This document shows, piece after piece, positions 7,063 to 15,905 of a DNA stretch of 34,023 nt. The position numbers were made by a program, and so were the translations under genes. The stretch spans positions 1 through 34,023 of the forward strand of contig JBCCVR010000060.1 of the NCBI GenBank assembly GCA_039194995.1, in the 5' to 3' direction. The DNA is from CCY15215 sp039194995. Its GTDB lineage: Bacteria; Cyanobacteriota; Cyanobacteriia; Cyanobacteriales; Spirulinaceae. Within the stretch, counting starts at the first letter, position 1, and every line of letters begins with the position of its first letter. The notes beneath the pieces were generated by a model, which was not told where the DNA came from, did not search any database, and worked only from the letters and a program-made list of their open reading frames with translations.

Positions 7063-8739
7063 ATGAAAATCGCGATCGCACAACTCAATCCCACTGTCGG
7101 CGACCTCTCCGGAAATGCCGCCAATATTCTTAAAGTCGCACAAATCGCCTCAGAACAAAGCGTTCGCTTGCTACTCACTCCCGAGCTTTCTTTGTGTGGC
7201 TATCCCCCGCGAGATTTACTGCTCAATCCCAATTTTATCGCCAAAATGCTCCAGAGATTGCAGCAATTGGCGCAAGAATTGCCGCCAGATTTAGCAGTTC
7301 TCGTGGGAACGGTAGAGCCAAATTCTGAAGCGGAATCCCAAGGAAAAAAGCCTTTATTTAACAGCACCGCACTCCTAGAACAAGGACAAATTCAACGTAT
7401 TTTTCACAAGCGCTTGCTACCGACTTATGATGTTTTTGACGAAAACCGCTATTTTAGTGCGGGAGATGAAAGCAATGTATTTATTTTAGAAGAAAAGGGA
7501 AAAGCTATAAAAATTGGCGTGACAATTTGCGAAGATTTATGGAATGATGAGGAATTTTGGGGAAAACGCAGTTATCAAGTTAATCCGATTGAAGATTTAG
7601 CGCGATCGCAAGTCGATTTCATTGTAAATTTATCCGCTTCTCCCTACAGTGTCAGCAAACAAAACTTACGAGAGGCGATGTTAAAGCATTGTGTCTTGCG
7701 ATATCAGATCCCGATTATTTATACCAATCAAGTCGGCGGAAATGACGACCTTTTATTTGATGGTCATAGCGTTGCTTTTAATCGCGATGGAACATTAATT
7801 TGTCGCGCTCGGGGTTTTGCTACGGATTTAAAAACGGTTGAATTTGATACGGAAAAACGAGACTTTGTACCCGTACAAATTGTTCCCTTACTCGATTGTG
7901 CAGAAGCAGAAATTTGGTCGGCATTGGTTTTGGGAATTCGAGATTATGCGAGAAAATGCGGTTTTTCGCGAGGAGTTTTGGGATTGAGTGGGGGGATCGA
8001 TTCTGCTTTAGTCGCTGCGATCGCTTCGGAGGCATTGGGTGCAGAAAATATTCTCGGCGTTTTAATGCCATCTCCTTATAGTTCCGATCATTCTTTAAAA
8101 GATGCAGAAGCATTGGTCAAAAACTTAGGAATTAACAGTCAAACGATCGCGATATCCGAAGCGATGATCGCCTACGATCGCTTATTAGAGCCTTTATTTG
8201 CCGGGACGGAATTCGGAGTAGCTGAGGAAAATCTACAAGCGCGAATTCGCGGGAATTTACTCATGGCGATCGCCAATAAATTTAATTACCTCCTCCTCTC
8301 TACCGGCAACAAATCGGAAATGTCGGTGGGGTATTGCACGTTATACGGCGATATGAATGGAGGTTTGGCAGTGATTGCCGACGTTCCTAAAATGCGGGTT
8401 TTTTCCCTCTGTCGCTGGTTGAATCGAGAGCGAGAAGTCATTCCTTCAAATGTCATTATCAAGCCCCCCAGCGCCGAACTCAAGCCCGATCAAAAAGATC
8501 GAGATTCCCTGCCACCTTACGAGATTCTCGATGAAATTTTACGCCAATTCATTGAAGATCGGCATTCGATTGAAGAGATTGTCAATTCGGGATGCGATCG
8601 CGCTACAGTAGAAAAAGTAGTGCACTTGGTGACTCGGGCTGAATTTAAACGCCGTCAAGCACCCCCCGGATTAAAGATTACCGATCGCGCTTTTGGGACG
8701 GGTTGGCGAATGCCGATTGCTTCTCGAATTACAAATTAG
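7063..8739 (+). CDS. nadE: NAD+ synthase, glutamine-hydrolysing
   Basis: A 558-residue bifunctional enzyme making NAD+ from nicotinic acid adenine dinucleotide, ATP and glutamine, the last step of NAD+ synthesis in the cytoplasm. The N-terminal nitrilase-type amidase domain (about 1-260) shows the Glu-Lys-Cys triad: E41 in TPELSL, K116 in FHKRLLP, C156 in TICEDLW. The C-terminal synthetase domain carries the ATP-pyrophosphatase P-loop LSGGIDS (308-314) and the NKSEMSVGYCTLYGD region. Length is typical of the two-domain form. The start at 7063 (MKIAIAQLNPTVGD) fits the family; a longer frame from 6991 would overlap the NB-ARC gene. It lies 2 nt after the NB-ARC stop and 37 nt before the DUF4230 gene, suggesting a three-gene unit. 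The preceding pathway enzymes (PncB, NadD) are at 27.8-29.9 kb. Confidence 0.97.
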   Translation: MKIAIAQLNPTVGDLSGNAANILKVAQIASEQSVRLLLTPELSLCGYPPRDLLLNPNFIAKMLQRLQQLAQELPPDLAVLVGTVEPNSEAESQGKKPLFNSTALLEQGQIQRIFHKRLLPTYDVFDENRYFSAGDESNVFILEEKGKAIKIGVTICEDLWNDEEFWGKRSYQVNPIEDLARSQVDFIVNLSASPYSVSKQNLREAMLKHCVLRYQIPIIYTNQVGGNDDLLFDGHSVAFNRDGTLICRARGFATDLKTVEFDTEKRDFVPVQIVPLLDCAEAEIWSALVLGIRDYARKCGFSRGVLGLSGGIDSALVAAIASEALGAENILGVLMPSPYSSDHSLKDAEALVKNLGINSQTIAISEAMIAYDRLLEPLFAGTEFGVAEENLQARIRGNLLMAIANKFNYLLLSTGNKSEMSVGYCTLYGDMNGGLAVIADVPKMRVFSLCRWLNREREVIPSNVIIKPPSAELKPDQKDRDSLPPYEILDEILRQFIEDRHSIEEIVNSGCDRATVEKVVHLVTRAEFKRRQAPPGLKITDRAFGTGWRMPIASRITN

Positions 8740-8776
8740 AAATGTTAAAAACTCATATATCAATGAGTTATCCTTT

Positions 8777-9505
8777 ATGAGCGAAAATACGCACAAATCT
8801 GAGAAAAATTCTCTACTATTTGGACTTTTTCCCTTAAAGTTAGTTGTAAAATGGGGAAAATGGGCGATTGCAATTTTAGGTTTATTTATCTTATTGTCAA
8901 CATGGCAACGAGGAACGAGTTTAGTGACGGGAATTAAAACGCTATTCCGTCTGGAGATCGGAGAACCTCAAGTTGATATTTCTACAATAATTGTCGAAAA
9001 AGTTCGCAGTGCAAGTGAGTTAACCACCGCCATTTATACGACAGAAACTGTCGTCCCTACCCATCAAGATCGCGAAATTGCAGGCGTTTTTCAATTTAGA
9101 ACCAAGTTGCTTTATATTGCTCGCGGTGAGGTGGAAGCTGGGATCGATCTCAGTCAATTAACGACGGATAATATCGAAGTTACCGATAATATCATCCATC
9201 TCCAACTGCCAGCACCGCAAATTTTAGATGCCAAGGTTGATGTTGCGCGATCGCGAATTTATGACTACGATCGCGGTTTTTTAAATCTCGGTCCCGATGC
9301 TGCGGGTGAGTTGCAAACTCTCGCACAGCGAACGACTTTGAAAAATATTGTTGCCAGTGCTTGCGAAGGAGGATTACTCGATGAAGCTAACGATCGCGCC
9401 GTAGTTGCGATTACACAATTACTGAATTTAGCCGGACACGGAGAAGTTAAAGTTACAGCTACCCCACCTTATTTAAAAACTTGCCAAACCAATGCACAAC
9501 TATAA
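8777..9505 (+). CDS. DUF4230 membrane-anchored protein
   Basis: A 242-residue protein with one N-terminal membrane span (about residues 26-44, WAIAILGLFILLSTWQ). An extracytoplasmic or stromal domain of the DUF4230 type follows: VRSASELTTAIYTTETVV, then GEVEAGIDLSQL, IHLQLPAPQILDAKVD and a C-terminal LLNLAGHGEVKV. The family has no defined function. The start at ATG 8777 (MSENTHKSEK) is chosen because the longer TTG frame overlaps nadE and encodes nothing family-like. It follows nadE by 37 nt on the same strand and is probably cotranscribed. No terminator hairpin is obvious downstream. Confidence 0.8.
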   Translation: MSENTHKSEKNSLLFGLFPLKLVVKWGKWAIAILGLFILLSTWQRGTSLVTGIKTLFRLEIGEPQVDISTIIVEKVRSASELTTAIYTTETVVPTHQDREIAGVFQFRTKLLYIARGEVEAGIDLSQLTTDNIEVTDNIIHLQLPAPQILDAKVDVARSRIYDYDRGFLNLGPDAAGELQTLAQRTTLKNIVASACEGGLLDEANDRAVVAITQLLNLAGHGEVKVTATPPYLKTCQTNAQL

Positions 9506-9572
9506 TTTTGCATTAGTTTGTTTCGGGAGCAGGTCAATTTTGTAAGAACATTTGAATTGAGTGAATCTTCTT

Positions 9573-9620
9573 CTCTCTGTATCCTCTAATCTGTGCTCTC
9601 TGCGTCTCTGTGGTTCATTA
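9573..9620. repeat. Low-complexity cyanobacterial intergenic repeat
   Basis: A pyrimidine-rich stretch (ATCCTCTAATCTGTGCTCTC, then CTGCGTCTCTGTGGTTC) resembling a dispersed CTCTGCG/CTCTGTGG-type repeat I know from many cyanobacterial genomes. No second copy is present in this window, so the call rests on recognition only. Confidence 0.4.
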
Positions 9621-9629
9621 ATATCCCAT

Positions 9630-10769
9630 TTATTCGCTTTTTGCTGAAATAGCAGGAGCTACTTTTCGTTGAATGAACTGTTTGCGAAGATATTCGGTTA
9701 GGGGTTTCTCAACTAAATTATAGAAAATACAAGATAAGCCAATTGAGATAATAAAAATGAGAATTCCCAAAGGCGAATAACTATCGCTAACCCCGGAAAT
9801 ATTCAACTTGAGACTGATTTGGATAAGAGCAGAAATAATCGGACTGTGAATCAAATAAATAGAATAAGAAGCATCCCCTAGATAAATCAAGGGTCGGGGG
9901 ATGTTTACTGTCTCATTAATATCAATAGATGCGGCTCCCATGACTAAAAATAGGCAAGGAATTCCAGAAAATACGACTCGATTAATGTTAAAGTCAATCC
10001 CCCATAAGGCGACTACATTAACATCATCAATTAAACCATAAGTCTGAAAGAAACTAAATAGTAGTAATAAACCCAATCCCGACCAAAAGATAGTTTTACG
10101 ATAGCGCAGCGAATATTTGAGAACAAAATAGGCGGCAATACATCCAAAAACAAATTCAAAATAAAGCAGATTGAAAAAGAGAGAAAACCAAGCATTATCT
10201 GCTGGTGCAACTGCAAAAGCATTGATAAACTGACTCGATGAACCAATAATAATAATGCCAACAACGGCAAAAAATAAGTTACGTGGTAGGATGTAATTTA
10301 AACTAAAAACAAGGTAGAAAAAGAAAATAACACTCAAAGTCCAACCCACATTTAAAATTGTTTCTGATGGTGGAAATAGGATAAACGACTTAATGATAGA
10401 AGGCAAAGTGATGGGATTATTATTTTGAAGTCCCGGTACGATCGTAAAAGCCAATAGAATCCCTAAAGTTACAAACCAGTAAACGGGATAAATACGAATA
10501 AATCGTTTAAGGAGAAAGTCTTTAAATCGTTCGAGGTTGGGTTTTAAAAAATTACGGTGTTGGGTGTAAATAATAATAAAACCACTGAGAACGAGAAAAT
10601 AGTCAACTCCCGTCCAACCGAATTGAAAGAAATTCCAGAGAAAGCGATCGCCAAATTTTTCACCGATCAAGAGATCGATATGAAATAGGGTCACGGCGAT
10701 CGCGGCTAAGCCTCGGAAAAGCTGTAAAATATCGAGGCTTTTGCGTTTATTTTTGTGTTCTGATGTCAT
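9630..10769 (-). CDS. Acyltransferase family 3 (OafA/YrhL-type) membrane protein
   Basis: A 379-residue integral membrane acyltransferase with about ten hydrophobic segments. The N-terminus carries the family signature SLDILQLFRGLAAIAVTLFH, with R19 and the probable catalytic H30, followed by FQFGWTGVDYFLVLSGFII. The C-terminal YLGDASYSIYLIHSP motif is also typical. Such enzymes move acetyl or other acyl groups from the cytoplasm to surface glycans or lipids. A GAGG Shine-Dalgarno lies 9 nt before the ATG. It is the last gene of a minus-strand operon, 19 nt after the SGNH-like gene and downstream of an MBOAT acyltransferase. The operon therefore encodes two unrelated acyl-transfer systems. 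No separate SGNH domain is fused to it. The acceptor is unknown. Confidence 0.88.
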   Translation of the reverse strand: MTSEHKNKRKSLDILQLFRGLAAIAVTLFHIDLLIGEKFGDRFLWNFFQFGWTGVDYFLVLSGFIIIYTQHRNFLKPNLERFKDFLLKRFIRIYPVYWFVTLGILLAFTIVPGLQNNNPITLPSIIKSFILFPPSETILNVGWTLSVIFFFYLVFSLNYILPRNLFFAVVGIIIIGSSSQFINAFAVAPADNAWFSLFFNLLYFEFVFGCIAAYFVLKYSLRYRKTIFWSGLGLLLLFSFFQTYGLIDDVNVVALWGIDFNINRVVFSGIPCLFLVMGAASIDINETVNIPRPLIYLGDASYSIYLIHSPIISALIQISLKLNISGVSDSYSPLGILIFIISIGLSCIFYNLVEKPLTEYLRKQFIQRKVAPAISAKSE

Positions 10770-10788
10770 CAGTTTAAATCCTCAAAAA

Positions 10789-11724
10789 TCAAAAAAGATA
10801 TTGGCGTAATAACAAAGTGTAGCGGTTGACTTCTTTCGGAATGAGATGGAGTCCATCGCTGGTTCTCCATTGTCCCACAGGCACTTCAAACCAATCGTAG
10901 CGACTGGGAGGAAATAAAGATCGCATCAGAGAGGCTACTTCTTGTTGTCGTGGAGTCTTTGTTACTTCAGTTTCTCGGGGAATATCTACGAAAACTACGC
11001 GAATGCCTTTCTGTTCTAAGGCTTTAACTTGTTGCTCGATCTGACTTGCTTCTCCCTCGAGCAATATTTTAAGATTAGGAGGTAGAGAAATATTATTTTC
11101 TCGCACGAGACGTTCGATTTCTTGCTCCCGCAATTCAGAAGAAAGATCGCTCTCTTCTTCGACCTCAATATTGGCCACTTCAATATCTTCTATCTCAATA
11201 TCTTCTTCGCGATCGCTACCGCGTAATAAACTCACCAGAACGCTAATCGGTTTATATTCTTCGCGAAATATGGCAAAATATCGGCGGAGTGGCGATAAGA
11301 GTGGATGATTTAAAGATGCAAGTAAATCGCGATCGCGCTGGCGTTCTAGTGTATCGTTGATCTCGGCAAGCACGATTTCGGGAGTTTGGTTAGAACGAGC
11401 AACAATCTCCAATCCAGTTTGCGTGCATCCCCCAGCCATTCCTAAATTAATTACCTTTTTACCCATTGTTTCAGCCGGAATATTAGCCATTAAAGAACTC
11501 CCCACCATAACCAGTTGAGAATCCTTCGAGCGATCGTACCAATAGCGTTGTGCTTGAATGACATTACTTTGCCATTGGTTAATGCCGTCGCTAGAGGGAA
11601 TAACACCCCCAAAAATCAAAATTTGGTAGAGTGCTAACAGTAAAAGACAAGCAATCAAAGGACGAAATGAAAAAATTTTTCGACCGCCTTTTGTTTTTTT
11701 AGAATTGGAAGTAGATAAATTCAT
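10789..11724 (-). CDS. SGNH-like (AlgJ/AlgX/DltD-type) partner of MBOAT acyltransferase
   Basis: A 311-residue protein with a single N-terminal membrane span (about 22-40). Its extracytoplasmic domain has SGNH-hydrolase-like blocks: MVGSSLM (S76/S77 as nucleophile candidates), VINLGMAGG (91-99) and a C-terminal SDGLHL with Asp290 and His293. This is the arrangement of proteins that pair with MBOAT transferases to acetylate polysaccharides such as alginate. Residues 171-203 are an unusually acidic insert (EEDIEIEDIEVANIEVEEE). The start at ATG 11724 (MNLSTSNSKK) has GGAAG 5 nt upstream and overlaps the 3' end of the MBOAT gene by 26 nt, implying translational coupling. An upstream in-frame start at 11769 would lengthen the overlap and gives no family sequence. 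The assignment rests on motifs and context. Confidence 0.75.
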   Translation of the reverse strand: MNLSTSNSKKTKGGRKIFSFRPLIACLLLLALYQILIFGGVIPSSDGINQWQSNVIQAQRYWYDRSKDSQLVMVGSSLMANIPAETMGKKVINLGMAGGCTQTGLEIVARSNQTPEIVLAEINDTLERQRDRDLLASLNHPLLSPLRRYFAIFREEYKPISVLVSLLRGSDREEDIEIEDIEVANIEVEEESDLSSELREQEIERLVRENNISLPPNLKILLEGEASQIEQQVKALEQKGIRVVFVDIPRETEVTKTPRQQEVASLMRSLFPPSRYDWFEVPVGQWRTSDGLHLIPKEVNRYTLLLRQYLF

Positions 11725-13252
11725 TTGCACTTCCGCTATTGAGTAAAATGAGAGCAAGCATGACACCAAAGGTTAAATCTAACACTGTCGTACTTAAATT
11801 TGCCATGAGCGAGGGAATGCGATCGCCAGATTCACTCTGACTTCTTGCGAATGTCGGAAAATAGGGAATATGATAAATTACGACAGGCAAAGCAAAAATC
11901 AAAGTCGGAACAATGTAGATAAGGGTTGGCGGAATATCATAATTTTTCCAGAGTACGCGCAGAAAATCTAGAGCTTGGTCGAATTGGGATAGTTTAAACA
12001 GCAACCAACCAAAAGAAACAAAAGAAAATACGCCTAAAACTCTTATAGAATCCACTATAAATCTTTTCCAAAAAGGGGATTCAGCGTTTGCTATATTACT
12101 TTCTGGCGGATATTGATCTCGCGCCTTTTGTTTGAGAGATTTCTCATTCAAACCGAGTAAGCGTTCGATCGCCAACCCAATACCGTGAAAGAGTCCCCAA
12201 ACCGCATAACTCCAAGCAGCACCGTGCCATAATCCTCCCAGTGTCATGACAATAATAAGATTGAAATAGGTTCTAATTTTTCCCTTACGATTTCCCCCCA
12301 AAGGAATGTATAAATAATAGCGCAACCATGTCGAAAGCGAAATATGCCAGCGTCGCCAAAATTCGGAAATCGATCGCGAGATATAGGGAAAATCAAAGTT
12401 ATCGGGTAAGGTATAGCCAAAACTGGCAGCAATGCCGATCGCAATCAGAGAATAGCCAGCAAAATCTGCAAAAATTTGCATGGAATAGCCAAATAATAAA
12501 ACTAAGTTTGTACTCGTCCCCAAACTTTGATAATAAGGATAGGTGATCCAAAAGGTATAATCTTTTAGATTGTCAGCAACAAACATTTTGAGAAAATATC
12601 CGACTGTTAGACTCCGAAAAACAATTCCCCAAGGAATATTGGCAAAGTATTTCGCTTCGATCTGAGGATAGAACGAGTTTGCTCGCACGATCGGACCCGC
12701 GACTAACTGGGGGAAAAAGGCAATGAAAAAAGATGTATTCAAACAATAGCGTAAAGGTGTGAGTTGACGAAAATATTTTTCTTGGATTTCCCTATCTTTG
12801 TCTGTCCCATCTGGATTCTTTAAAACATCAATAACTAAACTCATTCCTTGAAAGGTATAAAAAGAAATTCCTACGGGAAGGGGAAGCGTTAATAATGATT
12901 GGATGATGCCGCCATTAGCCGGATCGGAGTCAATACCAAAAGTATTTAACAATAAATTGGTTAACAGTCCTGCATATTTGAAAGTCCCTAAAACTAGGAG
13001 ATTAATCGCAATTCCAAATATAGCCCAAGGAATCCGTTTTTTGCCTCGCTCTCGGACAATTTTATAGCTGGAAAAAACATTGAGTCCAATTGAAAGAATG
13101 AGCAGTAATAAAAGAATTGGACTGCTCCAAGCATAAAAAATAAAACTGGCCAGTGCCAGAATAAAAACTTGAATCTTTCGACAGATTGGGATATAGTAGA
13201 GGGTAAAAGTAATTAATACGAAGAAAACAAAAGTTAAACTGTTAAATAGCAT
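11699..13252 (-). CDS. MBOAT family O-acyltransferase (AlgI/DltB-like)
   Basis: A 517-residue polytopic membrane acyltransferase. Early features include FYAWSSPILLLLLILS. The central motif FPYISRSISEFWRRWHISLS is typical of AlgI. The catalytic histidine region GGLWHGAAWSYAVWG contains H343. AlgI-type MBOATs pass acetyl groups across the membrane to a periplasmic SGNH partner, which transfers them to a polysaccharide. The SGNH-like gene starts within its last 26 nt, and an acyltransferase-3 gene follows, forming an operon transcribed leftward from about 13.25 kb. The 247-bp upstream region is shared divergently with the binding lipoprotein at 13501. The polysaccharide is unknown; the O-antigen-ligase-like gene at 1.3 kb is not adjacent. 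Confidence 0.92.
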   Translation of the reverse strand: MLFNSLTFVFFVLITFTLYYIPICRKIQVFILALASFIFYAWSSPILLLLLILSIGLNVFSSYKIVRERGKKRIPWAIFGIAINLLVLGTFKYAGLLTNLLLNTFGIDSDPANGGIIQSLLTLPLPVGISFYTFQGMSLVIDVLKNPDGTDKDREIQEKYFRQLTPLRYCLNTSFFIAFFPQLVAGPIVRANSFYPQIEAKYFANIPWGIVFRSLTVGYFLKMFVADNLKDYTFWITYPYYQSLGTSTNLVLLFGYSMQIFADFAGYSLIAIGIAASFGYTLPDNFDFPYISRSISEFWRRWHISLSTWLRYYLYIPLGGNRKGKIRTYFNLIIVMTLGGLWHGAAWSYAVWGLFHGIGLAIERLLGLNEKSLKQKARDQYPPESNIANAESPFWKRFIVDSIRVLGVFSFVSFGWLLFKLSQFDQALDFLRVLWKNYDIPPTLIYIVPTLIFALPVVIYHIPYFPTFARSQSESGDRIPSLMANLSTTVLDLTFGVMLALILLNSGSANEFIYFQF

Positions 13253-13422
13253 AAAGAAATACAGCCTCTTTCAAGCTCGCGAACTTTTGTATTTTTAAAA
13301 GTCTGTGTTTGTGGGATGTGTGTTTTTGAAAGTAGATATCTATACCCGAAGATTGGGTTCAAAAACCCTACACGAAAAGATTGGACACAAAAAGGTCGGA
13401 CGTTTCTTAGCGTTTGGTTGGA

Positions 13423-13451
13423 TTTTTGGAGATATATAACAAGAGTATAAT
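13423..13451 (+). promoter_or_regulatory. Possible promoter for the 13501 gene
   Basis: A perfect TATAAT (13446-13451) lies 49 nt before the ATG at 13501. The sequence 17 nt upstream (TTTTTG) is a poor -35 element. It sits within an AT-rich divergent intergenic region of about 250 bp that holds no other feature I can support. Confidence 0.35.
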
Positions 13452-13500
13452 AAAAAAGGGCATAATGAAAAAGAAAGAATAAAACAAGGTTCATAGAACG

Positions 13501-14412
13501 ATGCTTCGCTTTCGCCGTTGGTTTATTTTCTGTCTCATTGCTTTTGTTACCCTCTCTCTTGCGATCGCTTGTTCGGGGAAATTTCCGGGCACCACAACAA
13601 AAATTCGCATCGGTTCGAAAGATTTTACCGAACAGTTCATCCTCGCTGAAATGTACGCTCTCATTCTCGAGGATAACGGTTTTGTTGTCGAGCGCAAGCT
13701 GAATTTAGGAGGGACTCCCATCGCTCAAGAGAGTTTGACAAGCGGAGAAATCGACCTTTACCCAGAGTATACCGGAACGGCGCTTTTAAGCGTACTCAAA
13801 TTACCGAGCAATAGCGATCGGCAGAAAGTCTACGAAACTGTTGCGATCGGATATAAGGAACAATTCAACTTAATTTGGCTTTTGCCGTCTCCCATGAACA
13901 ATACACAAGCGTTAGTCTTGACGCAAGAAAGCGCCGAAAAGTACGGGATCGAGACACTTTCCGATCTCGTTGCCAATGCCGATCGCATCGTGCTGATCGG
14001 ACCGCCAGAATTTCAGGAAAGAGAGGATGGTTTGCCGGGTTTAGAAGAAGTCTACGGTAAGTTTACCCTAAAAGAGTATAGAGCCGTGGATGCCAGCTTG
14101 CGCTATCAGGGATTGACCGCAGGAGAAGCAGATGTTGCTGTAGGATTTGGTACTGATGGGGAAATTAGTGCTTATAATTTGGTTCTATTAGAAGATGATA
14201 AAAATCTTTTTCCTCCCTATCAAGTTGCACCCGTCGTTCGTCAAGAACTTCTCGATCGCCATCCCGAAATCGAAGAAATCCTCAATAATGCCACGACTCG
14301 TCTCACGGATTCAACGATGCAAAAATTGAATTATGAAGTTACAGGAAAACAGAGAGAACCCGCAGATGTGGCTAATGAGTTTTTACAAGAAGAAGGATTA
14401 TTGAAGTATTAA
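13501..14412 (+). CDS. Glycine betaine/choline-type ABC substrate-binding lipoprotein (OpuAC family)
   Basis: A 303-residue predicted lipoprotein: a basic N-terminus, a hydrophobic signal and the lipobox LAIAC with C24 as the modified cysteine. The mature domain begins KIRIGSKDFTEQFILAEMYA and continues LNLGGTPIAQESLTSGEIDLYPEYTGTAL in two parts, the signature of the quaternary-amine (OpuAC/OsmF) binding family. The end shows DVANEFLQEEGLL, also usual. Proteins of this type capture glycine betaine, choline or carnitine for osmoprotection. No permease or ATPase gene is nearby: the following gene encodes an unrelated small membrane protein. It is therefore an orphan binding protein that must use components encoded elsewhere, or has another ligand. 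The divergent upstream region carries a TATAAT. Confidence 0.9.
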   Translation: MLRFRRWFIFCLIAFVTLSLAIACSGKFPGTTTKIRIGSKDFTEQFILAEMYALILEDNGFVVERKLNLGGTPIAQESLTSGEIDLYPEYTGTALLSVLKLPSNSDRQKVYETVAIGYKEQFNLIWLLPSPMNNTQALVLTQESAEKYGIETLSDLVANADRIVLIGPPEFQEREDGLPGLEEVYGKFTLKEYRAVDASLRYQGLTAGEADVAVGFGTDGEISAYNLVLLEDDKNLFPPYQVAPVVRQELLDRHPEIEEILNNATTRLTDSTMQKLNYEVTGKQREPADVANEFLQEEGLLKY

Positions 14413-14451
14413 GCGTGAATCAAATTCAATATCTGCTGTAGGGTGGTACCA

Positions 14452-15057
14452 ATGAAAGACATTCCCAAGGAAATCGCTGCCATGGTAATTTCTTTAATGT
14501 TAGTCGTTATTTTTTTTAGATCTACGGATTTTGAATCTAATGTTTTTCTTGCTATCTGGGGATTATTTAATTTTGCTCGTCATTCAATCTTATTAATTAC
14601 AAACTATCAATGGCGTAGAAAGTCAGATGTAAATAAAGTCATGCGCAAGTATGTCGCTGAATTAGGATTACCGCTATCTCTACTTTTACTGTGTCTGGGA
14701 TTGCTTCAAATCAATGGGAGTTTTGAGAATCCAATCTTTTTTCTTCATTTTAACAAGAAAAACGAGATAGAAATTTGGTTATCTTGGATTCTAATTTCTG
14801 TTTTCTCAATCTACAATTTATTCTGGTTGCTTTATCGAGATGGTTTTCATTGTTTGCTACTCTTAGATCGCAGTGAAAATACTCTGGAGGCTTGGCGAAA
14901 TTATCAGAAAAAAATTCAGAGTTCTCGGAGAAAAATTTTGTTTGATTATTTGCTGAACTTATTTTCTGCTTTTATTTGTTTGACAGTTATCTTTTATCTT
15001 TTTGAAATGAGGGACGAAATCAGACAATATATTAATTCTATTCTTTTGTGGATATAG
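14452..15057 (+). CDS. Hypothetical membrane protein
   Basis: A 201-residue protein with about five hydrophobic segments: residues 10-24, 32-48, near 75-90, 112-130 and a C-terminal span around residue 175. The start at ATG 14452 (MKDIPKEIAAMVISL) has AGGGTGG about 5-7 nt upstream; a GTG at 14443 is less likely. It begins 39 nt after the binding-lipoprotein stop on the same strand, so cotranscription is possible, but it does not resemble an ABC permease. Base composition is markedly AT-rich and it lacks HIP1 octamers, unlike most neighbours. Convergent with the M48 protease gene. No family recognised. Confidence 0.65.
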   Translation: MKDIPKEIAAMVISLMLVVIFFRSTDFESNVFLAIWGLFNFARHSILLITNYQWRRKSDVNKVMRKYVAELGLPLSLLLLCLGLLQINGSFENPIFFLHFNKKNEIEIWLSWILISVFSIYNLFWLLYRDGFHCLLLLDRSENTLEAWRNYQKKIQSSRRKILFDYLLNLFSAFICLTVIFYLFEMRDEIRQYINSILLWI

Positions 15058-15076
15058 TTAGTGCAAGCGAAAGTCT

Positions 15077-15901
15077 CTAAAAGACTCCGGGTAAAGTTGT
15101 TTTCTCTCCTTCCATACTCCAACCATTTTTTTCTGCAATTTCTTCTAACTGTTTAACCCGATTTTCTGATAAGGGATGACTACGAAAATATTCGGAAATT
15201 TTCAACTTTGTTTCTTCTGTCTGCAAGCGTTTAAATAAATCCAAACTATGACCGCCATGACCATAACGACGAATGACAGCCTCTAAACCGTATGAATCTG
15301 CGGCGGATTCTTGACTTCTACTATAATTTAGATTGGAAAGATTGATCACCGTTCCAACTACCCTCGAATCTCCTCCTGCCGTTCCAAAAATCAGCGACCA
15401 TCCTAAATTAACGACTAAAGCACGACCCAAACCGCGCAACCCATCTCGATGTTTTAAATGACCTAATTCATGAGCCAAAACAAACAGTAATTCGTTCTCT
15501 GATTCGACTTCATCAAGGAAAGCTGTCGTTACGAGAATATGTCCCCCCGATAGTGCTGCGGCATTAACAATTTCACTGTCTAACAAGTGCAGCGTTAGGG
15601 GAATTGTGTATTCTGGATCTTCTAAGGAGTCGAGTAATTCTTGGAGATGAGAAAGGCGAGGATCTTCCTCAATGGGTTCTCCTTGCAAAACAATATAAGC
15701 ACTGGCAAGAGACGCATCGCCGATCGCTTTTTCCGTTTCAGCAGGAATGCGAGGAACGACCAGATCGACAGAAAAACCCAAGGCAATATAAATCGCCACG
15801 CTGACTCCAATTACCGTTCCCAATAACTGAGCTAAGTTTGCGAGGGGATGAATCTTAGAAACGTTGACTTCTTCTTTGATTTCCTTGGGTTTGTATTCCA
15901 T
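15077..15901 (-). CDS. M48 family metalloprotease
   Basis: A 274-residue zinc metalloprotease of the M48 (HtpX/Oma1/BepA-like) family. A single N-terminal membrane span (about 25-50) is followed by the catalytic domain. The zinc motif is HELGH (144-148) within AHELGHLKHRDG, with the third ligand in ESAAD (E198-D202). A C-terminal FRSHPLSENRVKQLEEIA is characteristic of the family. These peptidases clear misfolded membrane or envelope proteins. It is the last gene of a tight three-gene operon: two YbjQ-family genes precede it with gaps of 2 and 4 nt. Its short length and single anchor suggest an envelope-facing peptidase rather than the four-span HtpX type. Confidence 0.92.
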   Translation of the reverse strand: MEYKPKEIKEEVNVSKIHPLANLAQLLGTVIGVSVAIYIALGFSVDLVVPRIPAETEKAIGDASLASAYIVLQGEPIEEDPRLSHLQELLDSLEDPEYTIPLTLHLLDSEIVNAAALSGGHILVTTAFLDEVESENELLFVLAHELGHLKHRDGLRGLGRALVVNLGWSLIFGTAGGDSRVVGTVINLSNLNYSRSQESAADSYGLEAVIRRYGHGGHSLDLFKRLQTEETKLKISEYFRSHPLSENRVKQLEEIAEKNGWSMEGEKTTLPGVF

Positions 15902-15905
15902 TGCT

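Noticed and set aside
13234..13494. Minus-strand 86-residue frame upstream of the MBOAT gene
   Set aside because: Overlaps the MBOAT start, has low-complexity hydrophobic content with no start signal, and occupies the divergent promoter region.
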